From Candidatus Binatia bacterium (GTDB lineage Bacteria; Desulfobacterota; Binatia; UBA12015), in NCBI GenBank assembly GCA_029243485.1, contig JAQWRY010000086.1, forward strand, positions 496,001 through 560,000: a DNA stretch of 64,000 bases. Direction: 5' to 3'. The notes beneath the pieces are model-generated. The model did no database searches. It was not told the DNA's origin and was given only the letters and a program-made list of their open reading frames with translations. Below are positions 50,141-57,414 of this stretch, piece after piece; the first letter of the stretch is position 1; every line of letters starts with the position of its first letter. The position numbers and the translations under genes were made by a program.

Positions 50141-51208
50141 ATGAGTGAGCTCCGAGATCGTATTCGCGGCGCGTGGCAGGGGCGGGTTTCCGGTTGCCAA
50201 CTCGGCAAGCCGGTCGAAGTGATGTCGATGATGCAGGGCGCGGATGCGCTCCACGACTATCTGACCCGAGCAGAGGCCTTGCCGCTGCGAGACTACGTAC
50301 CGCTTCTCGAGGGCACGCTGGTCGCCCAGTTGGGGCGGGCGTGCTGCCGCGAGAATCTCCGTCGTTCCGAACCCGATGACGACATCAACTACACCGTCCT
50401 CGCGTTGGTGCTCCTGGAAAAGCACGAGCGCGATCTCGCGACGGTCGACGTTGCGCGGGCGTGGCTCACATACTTGCCGGCGGGCTCGGTCTTCACCGCG
50501 GAGCGGGCGGCGTACAAGACCCTCCTCGACCGGGCCCACGAGCACTTCACGTTCGGCGTCGAACCGGGCTTCGATCTGTCGGAGTGCTCGGACAACGAAT
50601 ACAACGATTGGATCGGGGCGCAGATCCGGGCCGACATGTACGGCTGGGTTTGTCCGGGAAATCCGGAACTCGCTGCGGACCTCGCGCGCCGGGACGCAGA
50701 GCTCTCCCATCGGGGCGAGGGCGTCTACGGCGCGGCCTACGTCGCTGCCCTGGGTGCGGCACTGCCCGTGGCCGATTCGGTCGACGCCGCGCTGGATACG
50801 GCGCTCGAGCAGATCCCGCAGGACTCGGGCGCGTCGGCCGCCGTGGCTCTTGGACGGAAGCACGCTGGGGATCGCGGCGCTGCGGCGGCGATCCGATCGC
50901 ACTTCGAGGGCATGAGTCCCGTGCATACGCTCAACAATCTGGCGCTCGTCGTCTGGGCCCTGCGGACGCACCCCGACGACTTCGGTGCAGCGATCGGGGA
51001 TGTGGTCGCGGCTGGCCTCGACACGGATTGCAACGGAGCCACGGTGGGCGGCCTCTGGGGACTACGCGGCAAGCCGATCCCGGAGCGGTGGACCGCCCCC
51101 TGGCGCGGACGCGTCGCCGTGAGCCTCGCCGGGATGAGCGAGTTGAAACTCGAAGATCTCGTCGAGCGCACCGCTGTCGTCGCCGAACGAGTTTCCCGCG
51201 CCGGCTAG
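50141..51208 (+). CDS. ADP-ribosylglycohydrolase-family protein
   Basis: This 355-residue all-helical protein has ARH-type metal-binding acidic motifs, PDDDINYTVLALVLLEKHE and the late AAGLDTDCNGATVGGLWGLRG. In ADP-ribosyl hydrolases these bind magnesium and the ribose. It could remove ADP-ribose from modified proteins or hydrolyse a related nucleotide-like bond. The ATG at 50141 gives the conserved LRDRIRGAWQGRVSGCQLGKP start. It follows the carboxypeptidase gene by 10 bases, so the two are probably one transcript although their functions differ. A repeat copy lies in the following gap. Confidence 0.88.
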   Translation: MSELRDRIRGAWQGRVSGCQLGKPVEVMSMMQGADALHDYLTRAEALPLRDYVPLLEGTLVAQLGRACCRENLRRSEPDDDINYTVLALVLLEKHERDLATVDVARAWLTYLPAGSVFTAERAAYKTLLDRAHEHFTFGVEPGFDLSECSDNEYNDWIGAQIRADMYGWVCPGNPELAADLARRDAELSHRGEGVYGAAYVAALGAALPVADSVDAALDTALEQIPQDSGASAAVALGRKHAGDRGAAAAIRSHFEGMSPVHTLNNLALVVWALRTHPDDFGAAIGDVVAAGLDTDCNGATVGGLWGLRGKPIPERWTAPWRGRVAVSLAGMSELKLEDLVERTAVVAERVSRAG

Positions 51209-51218
51209 CGAGTAGGCG

Positions 51219-51290
51219 TTCTGGCGGGCACGGGAGTCGCTGTCGGGTCCTCGGTGTCCTCGGCGGAGACGGGTTGCTTGTCACGGACTG
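51219..51290. repeat. Diverged copy of the extragenic repeat
   Basis: The sequence GGGCACGGGAGTCGCTGTCG, followed by GGTCCTCGG and CCTCGGCGGAGACGGGTTG, matches the left copy of the repeat pair at 46415 over about 60 bases with scattered mismatches. It lies just after a stop codon in a gene-free stretch, as expected for a dispersed extragenic element. Confidence 0.55.
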
Positions 51291-51302
51291 AGGCGGCACC
51301 CC

Positions 51303-51446
51303 TCACTGCGGGAGATCTAGCCGGTTCTTCTCGAGAAGGCGGGCGAGGGCGATCCGCAGGCCGCGCTCTCGATCGTGGAGCTCACCGTTCAGCAGCGCGA
51401 AGAGTACAAGGCTGCTGAACGAGGGCGGTCGCTCGCGGAAGGTTTC
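51303..51446 (-). pseudogene. Possible C-terminal tail fragment of a regulator gene
   Basis: On the minus strand a frame ending at 51303 reads FSSLVLFALLNGELHDRERGL and ends with LARLLEKNRLDLPQ. This looks like the end of a TetR-type ligand-binding domain or similar helical protein. No start or upstream part is present; the region upstream is the infC terminator hairpin. It is probably a leftover fragment and may be chance. Confidence 0.3.
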
Positions 51447-51489
51447 CGAAGGGGTGCGCGTCCATCAGAGACGGGGCGCACCCCTCGGA
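51447..51489 (-). terminator. Hairpin downstream of infC
   Basis: CCGAAGGGGTGCGC and GCGCACCCCTCGG form a long stem with one bulged A, lying between the infC stop and the gene-free stretch. There is no T tract. It would end the infC transcript. Confidence 0.6.
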
Positions 51490-51508
51490 ATCGCCCTCCG
51501 AGTTGGCG

Positions 51509-52234
51509 TTAGCTGTTGGCTTGCTGACCGGCAGGCGGCGAAGCGGGTTTGGCTTCGGCCTTCGGACCCGGCTTGGCGGCGGCCGGCTTGGCAGCGGCCG
51601 GCTTGGCAGCCGGTTTCGCCGCCCCGGCGGCGGCGCTGGGAGGCCGAGAGGAACCCGCAGGTGCTCCCGGCGGAAGCTTGAGCTTCTTCTGTCCCGGCGC
51701 CATCACGAGGTGCATCACGCGCCCTTCGGTGCGTGGCGTGACCTCGACCCAGCCGAACTCTTCGAGTTCTGCCGAGAGCTTTGTGAGCTTCTTGCGCCCG
51801 AGATCCTGATGCGCCATCTCCCGTCCGCGGAAGCGGAGGGTGAACTTGACGCGTTGGCCGTCCTCGAGGAACACCTGCGCCTTCTTCATCTGACGCTGAA
51901 GATCGTTGACGTCGGTTCCGGGGCGAACGCGCAGCTCCTTCACTTGCGTGATGTGCTGCTTCTTCTTCGCCTCGGCGTCCTTCTTCTGCTTCGAGTAGCG
52001 GAACTTCCCGTAATCGAGCAGACGACAAACCGGAGGGCTGGCACCCGGGGCGACTTCGACGAGGTCGAGGCCCTTATCCTGCGCCATCTTGATCGCATCG
52101 TCGGTGCCTATGACTCCGACTTGCTCTCCCTCGGCTCCGATCAGGCGAACCTGTGGAACTCGAATCTGGCGGTTTGTACGGTGTGTTTCTTCGGGCCTTG
52201 CTGGCATGAAACGCGGCCCACGCGGTCTGTGCAT
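51509..52234 (-). CDS. infC: Translation initiation factor IF-3 with a long Ala/Lys/Pro tail
   Basis: This 241-residue IF-3 has a complete N-domain (THRTNRQIRVPQVRLIG, then GVSP-like VAPGASPPVCRLLDYGKFRY) and C-domain (EVTPRTEGRVMHLVMAP, KKLTKLSAELEEFG). After the normal end it carries about 55 extra residues, low-complexity Ala/Lys/Pro/Gly, of the type AAKPAAKPAAAKPAAAKPGP. Long IF-3 tails occur in myxobacteria (Dsg of Myxococcus xanthus), where the extension is needed for development. The ATG at 52234 has a good AAGGAG ribosome-binding site. Unlike usual, rpmI and rplT do not follow and thrS does not precede in the shown region. Confidence 0.9.
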   Translation of the reverse strand: MHRPRGPRFMPARPEETHRTNRQIRVPQVRLIGAEGEQVGVIGTDDAIKMAQDKGLDLVEVAPGASPPVCRLLDYGKFRYSKQKKDAEAKKKQHITQVKELRVRPGTDVNDLQRQMKKAQVFLEDGQRVKFTLRFRGREMAHQDLGRKKLTKLSAELEEFGWVEVTPRTEGRVMHLVMAPGQKKLKLPPGAPAGSSRPPSAAAGAAKPAAKPAAAKPAAAKPGPKAEAKPASPPAGQQANS

Positions 52235-52360
52235 ACTTCTCCTTGAGTCGGTCCTAGCCGAGAACTCACGAATTAGCACAGCGAACGGGGTGAACAAACA
52301 CCAGTTTTCCGTGGAATATCAGGCCCTAATCGCTTTTGTCGCGGGTGACGAAAAGCGAGG

Positions 52361-53294
52361 GTGCCTGACACGCTCATAGCTCCGCCCGGCTCCTACCTCG
52401 TCCTGGGCGCGAGCGGCCTGGTCGGCTCGCATGCCCTGACCCGGCTCGCGGGTTGCCCCGGTGTTCGGGTCGGGGCGGTGAGCCATTCGCGGGCGACCTC
52501 CGTCGAATCCGAAAATATCGAGCATCGGCGGGCGGATCTCCGCGATCCGGTCGTGACGACGGCCCTGATGGAGGGGATCGACTACGCCCTACTTGGTGCC
52601 CACGGCGCCGGTTCTGGCGCGGGATCCGGTCGGGCCGGTCCAGGACCAGATGTCGGTCACGACGACCGTCTGTGATGCGGCGTTCCGGGCCGGGATCTCG
52701 AAGGTCGTCTTTCTGAGCAGTGCGACCGGCTACCCGGCCGGGGGCGGGGAACTCGCCGAGGATCAGATGTTCGCGGGTGAGCCTCCGCCCAACTGGATGT
52801 ACCTGGGCTGGGCGACCCGGTTCCTCGAGATCCAGGCGCGCTACCTCGCCGAGCGGTCGGAGGGACGTACGTCCTTCGTCGCGCTGCGGCCGACGATGCT
52901 CTACGGCGCGCACGGTAATCTTTAGTTTGATGAGAGGCAATTCCTGCCGGCGCTTCTTCGCCGCGTCGTCGCGCGGCAGGATCCAATTGAAGTCTGGGGC
53001 AACGGCGAAGACGAGCGCGACCTCGTGCACGCCGCCGACGTCGTCGACGCGAGCCTACTCGCGTTGCGCGTGGACGGGTTCGACGCCTTCAACGTGGCGG
53101 CGAGTGAGGTGCACTCGGTGAACGGAACCCTCGACCGGCTCCTTCGCTTGGACGGCTGGTCCGACGCGCGCGTGGAGCACGTGGAGGGCCGCCCGCGCGA
53201 GCCTCTGGGATTCCAGGCCCGCGTATCGCGCGACGAAGGGCTCGAAGACACTCTGGATTGGTATCGACGGAACCGGGAGCATGCGCGGGGCTGA
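52361..53294 (+). pseudogene. NAD-dependent epimerase/SDR gene with a frameshift and an in-frame stop
   Basis: The first frame begins GSYLVLGASGLVGSHALTRL, the Rossmann GxxGxxG of an extended SDR, and runs to about residue 77. Sequence coherence then moves to the next frame (about 52590), which has ARDPVGPVQDQMSVTTTV and a strong MFAGEPPPNWMYLGW. A TAG at 52923-52925 follows GAHGNL, and the same frame continues with FDERQFLPALLRR, GEDERDLVHAADVVDASL and an end at 53294. The two lesions may be real or sequencing errors; otherwise about 310 residues of a nucleoside-diphosphate-sugar-epimerase-like protein are intact. Confidence 0.7.
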
Positions 53295-53366
53295 GCCGCG
53301 CAGCTCCGTCTCGTCTCGGCGCTCGTGGGCACGTTCCTGGCGGGATGCAGAGAGCGGGTTTCTGCG

Positions 53367-54119
53367 ATGAGTGCCCAGAACGGCGGAACGGGCCTTTTCG
53401 AACAGGCTCGGCAAGAGCGACGGGACAGATATGCCGACCTCACGGCAATTCTGGACCAGGTGGCCGTGACCCAGGACACGGCCGCGGCGATCGAGCGGCA
53501 GGTCGATTCCTACTGCTTTCGCGGGGAGCATCTCCAACTGCCGGAGCGCGTTGCGGGGCTGGCGGACGAGGCTGACTACTGCGACGCCGCACGCCTGAAT
53601 GCGACCGAGTTCGCTCGTGGGGTCGATCACTATCGTCACCTGACGAGCGTGGTGAACGTCGCCGATCCTCTCGTCGCGGTTCCCGGGCTGGTGGACGTCG
53701 CCCTCGATCTGCGGCTGCTGGAACTCGCCGGAGCCTACCTGCGCTGCCCGCCACTCCTGGGGTTCGTGAAGCTGACCCGAAGCCTGGCGAACGGGCTGCG
53801 GCCGCTCGGCACCGAGGAGTTTCACGTCGACGGGAACAGCACGAGCCTCGTGAAGGCCTTCGTGCATCTGCATGACACGGACATCGGTGCGGGACCTCAT
53901 CAGTTGGTACGGGCCAGTCATCGCGAACGGATCGACGAGTGGGACGTTTCGGCGCGGGCGTCGGAGGGCCTCACCGTTCTCATTCTGAACTATGTCGTTC
54001 ATGGGGAATACGGCGGTGGTGGAGCGCGGACGAAGGTCCGTGCGGCCGATCTCGCTCTACTCGATGCACGTCAGCGAAGCGCGGCCGAACTGCTCGAGCC
54101 CGTTGGAGACCGTTCCTGA
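53367..54119 (+). CDS. Phytanoyl-CoA dioxygenase (PhyH)-like protein
   Basis: This 250-residue protein resembles PhyH-type non-haem iron 2-oxoglutarate dioxygenases. The HxD motif is in TEEFHVDGNSTSLVK near residue 158 and AFVHLHDTDIGAGPHQLV follows. A clear distal His and the 2-oxoglutarate Arg are less certain, because the C-terminal region (RAADLALLDARQRS) is short. It would hydroxylate an unknown small molecule. It follows the epimerase gene by about 70 bases and shares one base with the next ATG, so the three genes are probably one biosynthetic cluster in which the flanking two members are damaged. Confidence 0.7.
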   Translation: MSAQNGGTGLFEQARQERRDRYADLTAILDQVAVTQDTAAAIERQVDSYCFRGEHLQLPERVAGLADEADYCDAARLNATEFARGVDHYRHLTSVVNVADPLVAVPGLVDVALDLRLLELAGAYLRCPPLLGFVKLTRSLANGLRPLGTEEFHVDGNSTSLVKAFVHLHDTDIGAGPHQLVRASHRERIDEWDVSARASEGLTVLILNYVVHGEYGGGGARTKVRAADLALLDARQRSAAELLEPVGDRS

Positions 54120-54759
54120 TGCCCAGTGTCTGGATCGTCGTGCCCTCGTGGGCGTATTGGAAAGATCCGCTGAAGCTCCAGCCCTTGCGGGAAATGTACT
54201 GCGCGACGTTTCTCCAGGATCGGATTGCTGGATTGACGGTCGAGTTGGCGAATCTTCGGGTTGCGGTCGACGGGGGCGGCGCGACCGAGATCCCCGAATC
54301 CGACGTCTACTTCTACTGGGTCATGAAGTCGGCCGATGCGTTGGGGGTCTACGATGTCGTTCGCGGCCTTCGCCCAAAGTACCCGAAGGCGCTGCATTTC
54401 GGCGGTGGAAATCACGTTGGCCGTTGCACCGAAAAGGCCTTCAGGGAGTTCGACGTCTCGTTCGTGGCGACGGCGGAGGAGCTGCTCGTGCGGGCACGGA
54501 CTTGGGCAGCGGGCGGCTGCAGAGCGTCTATCGTTCGGCGGAGCGCTTTCACTTTTCGGACTACGGACACGCTCGACGCGAGTTCCTGCCCGCGGCGCGG
54601 ATCGTGAACGACCAGCACTTCTCGCAGGGTTGCAGCTTCGGCTGCCGGTTCTGCGTCTACAACAACGCCGAAGCCTACGGCATCCAGTGGATCGACTACG
54701 ACCTCTCGAAGCGGAGGTACTGGGGGGGGACGTTGGTTAGTCTCGCCCAAATTGTTTAG
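54119..54759 (+). pseudogene. Cobalamin-type radical SAM gene, frameshifted and truncated by an inverted-repeat element
   Basis: The first frame (54119-54607) has an N-terminal Rossmann-like domain, MPSVWIVVPSWAYWKDPLKL, then FHFGGGNHVGR-like sequence, typical of B12-binding-domain radical SAM proteins. At about 54500 sequence coherence moves to the next frame, which reads GSGRLQSVYRSAERFHFSDY, then FSQGCSFGCRFCVYNNAE, the CxxxCxxC radical SAM cluster motif. The coding sequence stops at 54759 inside the 116-bp inverted repeat and nothing after it resembles the rest of the barrel. At least 150 residues are therefore missing. The gene is a decayed part of the epimerase/PhyH cluster. Confidence 0.7.
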
Positions 54760-54839
54760 TCGTCGGTCTGACGCCAACCGATGTAGAAGCGCCAGCTGGA
54801 CGACTAAACAATTTAGGCGAGACTAACCAACGTCCCCCC
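54724..54839. repeat. 116-bp near-perfect inverted repeat (41-bp arms), MITE-like element
   Basis: The left arm (54724-54764) begins GGGGGGACGTTGGTTAGTCT, and the right arm (54799-54839) is its reverse complement with one mismatch in 41 bases. The loop is 34 bases. Looser pairing continues outward (TACTGGGG to CCCCAGTA, 54718-54850). The element breaks the radical SAM gene and ends one base before the stop of the selenoprotein gene. Its arms do not carry attC core sites or a known IS end, and no obvious target duplication is seen. It is either a miniature inverted-repeat element or an exceptionally large terminator. Confidence 0.8.
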
Positions 54840-55178
54840 TCACCCCAGTAGGTCGGTGAAGAGGTCTTCGTTGAAGCCGACGATGACGGTTTTTCCGCTG
54901 CGGATCGTCGGAGCGCGTAAGTTGCCAGTCGGGCCCAGCATGGCGTCGACGACGTCCTTGGGCGCGGAGCCTCCGGCGAACTCGCTCACCTTCTTTCCCT
55001 TGGCGACGACGATCTTTTTCGCCGCCTTGGCCATCGCGGCGGCGTCCTTGCGACCGAGCTTTCGGCTCGCAGGAATCGCCTCCTTGGGTTCAATGTTCTG
55101 AGCGTCCAAAAACTTGGACGCGCGGGTGCAGGACATTCAACCCTTGCGGGAATAGTACCAGTCTACTTTGCCAGCCAT
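54840..55178 (-). CDS. ArsC-like selenoprotein with UGA-encoded selenocysteine (UxxC motif)
   Basis: This 112-residue protein has a thioredoxin-like fold as in ArsC. From the ATG at 55178 the frame reads WYYSRKG then TGA (55137-55139) then MSCTRASKFLDAQ; the downstream part, LGRKDAAAMAKAAKKIVVAK and GPTGNLRAPTIRSGKTVIVG, belongs to the ArsC (seleno)protein family. The UGA falls exactly at the redox Cys position, giving Sec14-x-x-Cys17. A GGAGGG ribosome-binding site supports the start at 55178, while the ATG directly after the UGA has none. A SECIS-like hairpin lies downstream of the UGA. The role is a redox or arsenate-type reaction; the substrate is unknown. Confidence 0.88.
55102..55121 (-). 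promoter_or_regulatory. Bacterial SECIS hairpin for the selenoprotein gene
   Basis: On the minus strand, GCGTCCAA and TTGGACGC form a perfect eight-bp stem with a GTTT loop. The loop G lies 24 bases after the UGA codon, within the 16-37-base window of bacterial SECIS elements, and is the first loop base as the consensus requires. It lies inside the coding sequence, as usual for bacteria. Confidence 0.8.
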
Positions 55179-55243
55179 GGAGCCCTCCGAAGTTGCTCGG
55201 AGATACTCGGTCCACGCTATCTGTGCAACGACGGAACCTCCCC

Positions 55244-56425
55244 ATGAACAAAATCCTCCGATTCGCGCTCGTGGCCCTCTCGGGCGCCGAGGTCCTGATC
55301 CTTCACTGGGCGATCCTTGCTTATCGAGGCTTGGGGATCGGTGCTGCGCAGGCCCTCGTCGGCTTCATTGTGGCCTTCGCCACGAACCTGGTGCTGTTCC
55401 CGATGGCGCGCAGACGAATTCGCGCAGAGGGAATCGGCCTCGTGTTCAGTCGCGGCTGGATCATCGGCAGCATTGCCGCTCTGTGGGCGGGGATTCTCCT
55501 CGCCGTAGCGTTCCTGTTCTTCGGTACGTCGGTCTGGCTGCTCGGGTGGGCGATCGAGATCCCCGATGCCGCGCGCGCGCTCGTCCTGGCCGGCGGCGGG
55601 GGCCTAGCGATCGCACTGGGATTCGGGTCGATTCTTTGGGGCTATCTGATCGGGCAGCGATGGGTGTCGGTGAAGTCGGTCGAGCTCCCTCTTCGAGGCT
55701 CATCGAGTCCGGTGCCTTCGGTGCAGATCGCTCAGATCACGGACCTCCACATCGGTCCGATGCTGCGCGCACCGAAGCTGCGTGGCTACGTCGATCGGAT
55801 CAATCGGCTCGAGCCCGACCTCATCGTCATCACCGGCGACATCTTCGACTTCGATCCCCAGTACATCGACGAAGGCTGCATCGAGCTCGGTCGGCTCCGC
55901 GCGAAGCACGGCGTCCTCGCGGTGCTGGGGAATCACGACGTGTACACGGGCGTCGAGGCCGTCGTCGCCGGTCTGGGTCAGCACACGGAGATCCGCGTCC
56001 TGAGGGACGAGTGGATCCAGCTCGACATCGATGGCAAGCCGCTCTGTATCGCGGGCATCGAGGACCCTGGCGAAGGCTGGAGGGAGAAGGAGTCGGAGCA
56101 CCCCGCTCTCGAACTCTTGGGGCCGGACCTGCCGCCGCACCTCCCACGACTGCTCCTCGCTCACCGCCCGAGCTACTTCGCGCATGCGGCCCGGGTCGGC
56201 TTCCCGATCGTCCTCGCGGGCCACACCCACGGAGGCCAACTGCGCCTCCCGTTCGCCCGCAACTTCAACGTCGCCCGGATCATCGCCCACTGGACCAGCG
56301 GCCGTTTCGACATCGGCGACTCGACCCTCTACGTCAGCCAGGGCCTCGGCGTCGCCGGCCTTCCTGTCCGCCTCAACTGCCCCCGCGAAATCAGCCTGAT
56401 CCGTCTGGTCGGGGAGCTCAGCTGA
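55244..56425 (+). CDS. Membrane-anchored metallophosphoesterase
   Basis: This 393-residue protein has four or so N-terminal membrane segments (residues 5-150) and a calcineurin-like phosphoesterase domain. That domain has the full metal motif set: QITDLHIG (about residue 165), VITGDIFD, LGNHDVYTG and LAGHTHGGQLRLPF. The domain order and the GHTHGG ending match YkuE/YaeI-type membrane-anchored phosphoesterases that can cleave phosphodiesters of lipids or nucleotides. The ATG at 55244 starts the first hydrophobic segment. It is divergent from the selenoprotein gene across 65 bases, and its 3' end overlaps the convergent DUF4396 gene by eight bases. Confidence 0.88.
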   Translation: MNKILRFALVALSGAEVLILHWAILAYRGLGIGAAQALVGFIVAFATNLVLFPMARRRIRAEGIGLVFSRGWIIGSIAALWAGILLAVAFLFFGTSVWLLGWAIEIPDAARALVLAGGGGLAIALGFGSILWGYLIGQRWVSVKSVELPLRGSSSPVPSVQIAQITDLHIGPMLRAPKLRGYVDRINRLEPDLIVITGDIFDFDPQYIDEGCIELGRLRAKHGVLAVLGNHDVYTGVEAVVAGLGQHTEIRVLRDEWIQLDIDGKPLCIAGIEDPGEGWREKESEHPALELLGPDLPPHLPRLLLAHRPSYFAHAARVGFPIVLAGHTHGGQLRLPFARNFNVARIIAHWTSGRFDIGDSTLYVSQGLGVAGLPVRLNCPREISLIRLVGELS

Positions 56426-57332
56426 AGGAGATCGGGGCGAACTGGCTGGTGATCCAGGCGGCGAGAAGCATGAGGGCGAAGGTGCCGGCCATCCAGGCGA
56501 TGGTCTGGCCCATCGGGAGTTCGCGCATCATCATCGAGTGATCGTGGTCGCCGCCGTGGCTCTCGTCGCCACCGCGCATCGCGTCGTCGTCGGTATCGTG
56601 GGAGCCATGTCCGCCGTGCATGTTCATCGGCGCCGGGGTCTCCGCGGAGCCGTGACCCATCTTGGGAGCGGGGAGGTCGCCCTCGGGCAGCGTCATGCAC
56701 CCGTGCTTCAGGTGGTTCGTTACGAGCCACCAGTTCATCGGGTAGGCCGTGAGTCCGCCAACGATGGCGGCCATGCCCATCACGAACCAGAACTCCGGGA
56801 ACCACGGCTCACGTGCATGCGGGACGTATCGCATCAGCAGCATCATCGTCGGGATCATTCCGACCATCACTGCGTTCATCGACACCGTTTCGGCAAAAAA
56901 GGTCTTCCGGACGGCGAGAAAGTAGTTCCCGTCGAACATGCTGATCATCATCAGCGCTTGGAACACGAAGAGGCCGACCAGGAACGCCGACGTGTATTCC
57001 AGAACCAGATCCCACCCGTTCGGTAGACCGAAGGCCGGCACGATTGCCGCGGCGATGACGATCCCCGTCGCGTCGCCGGCAAGGCAGTGGATCTCGCTGT
57101 TCACGCTCTGCTTCCACGTCGCGCTCGTGAAGGCTTCGTGCATGCCCGGACCCGGGCTCCGGCAGGTGAGGAAGTAGACGAAGAGTCCGATCGGACCCGT
57201 GTAGATCGTCACGAGAATCCACGCGAGCTTCTGTACCCAACTCGTCCGCGTGTTCGTCACCGAGTCGTAGACGACGAAAAAAACGCTTCCGGCAGTGAGG
57301 AAAAACCACAGCAGCAGAACGCCATCGATCAT
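56418..57332 (-). CDS. DUF4396 His-rich membrane protein
   Basis: This 304-residue protein has about seven membrane segments with the DUF4396 pattern VQKLAWILVTIYTGPIGLFVY, HCLAGDATGIVIAAAIV and MNWWLVTNHLKHGCM. A cytoplasmic or periplasmic loop near residues 225-270 is rich in His, Asp and Met (MNMHGGHGSHDTDDDAM and HGGDHDHSMMM), a pattern used to bind copper or other soft metals. The family often sits with copper-handling genes, although none is next to it here. It ends convergently with the metallophosphoesterase gene. Confidence 0.82.
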   Translation of the reverse strand: MIDGVLLLWFFLTAGSVFFVVYDSVTNTRTSWVQKLAWILVTIYTGPIGLFVYFLTCRSPGPGMHEAFTSATWKQSVNSEIHCLAGDATGIVIAAAIVPAFGLPNGWDLVLEYTSAFLVGLFVFQALMMISMFDGNYFLAVRKTFFAETVSMNAVMVGMIPTMMLLMRYVPHAREPWFPEFWFVMGMAAIVGGLTAYPMNWWLVTNHLKHGCMTLPEGDLPAPKMGHGSAETPAPMNMHGGHGSHDTDDDAMRGGDESHGGDHDHSMMMRELPMGQTIAWMAGTFALMLLAAWITSQFAPISFS

Positions 57333-57414
57333 TCCCTAAAGATCTCCGAAATCTTAGAATGACACAAGGCCCGCCGTAGTGCCGGAAATCCCCCGGTGCT
57401 ACCGAAGGCTCATC

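Noticed and set aside
54724-54839. Inverted repeat considered as an integron attC site
   Set aside because: The arms lack GTTRRRY-type core sites at the right places and the pairing is far more perfect than in attC sites; no integrase is near.
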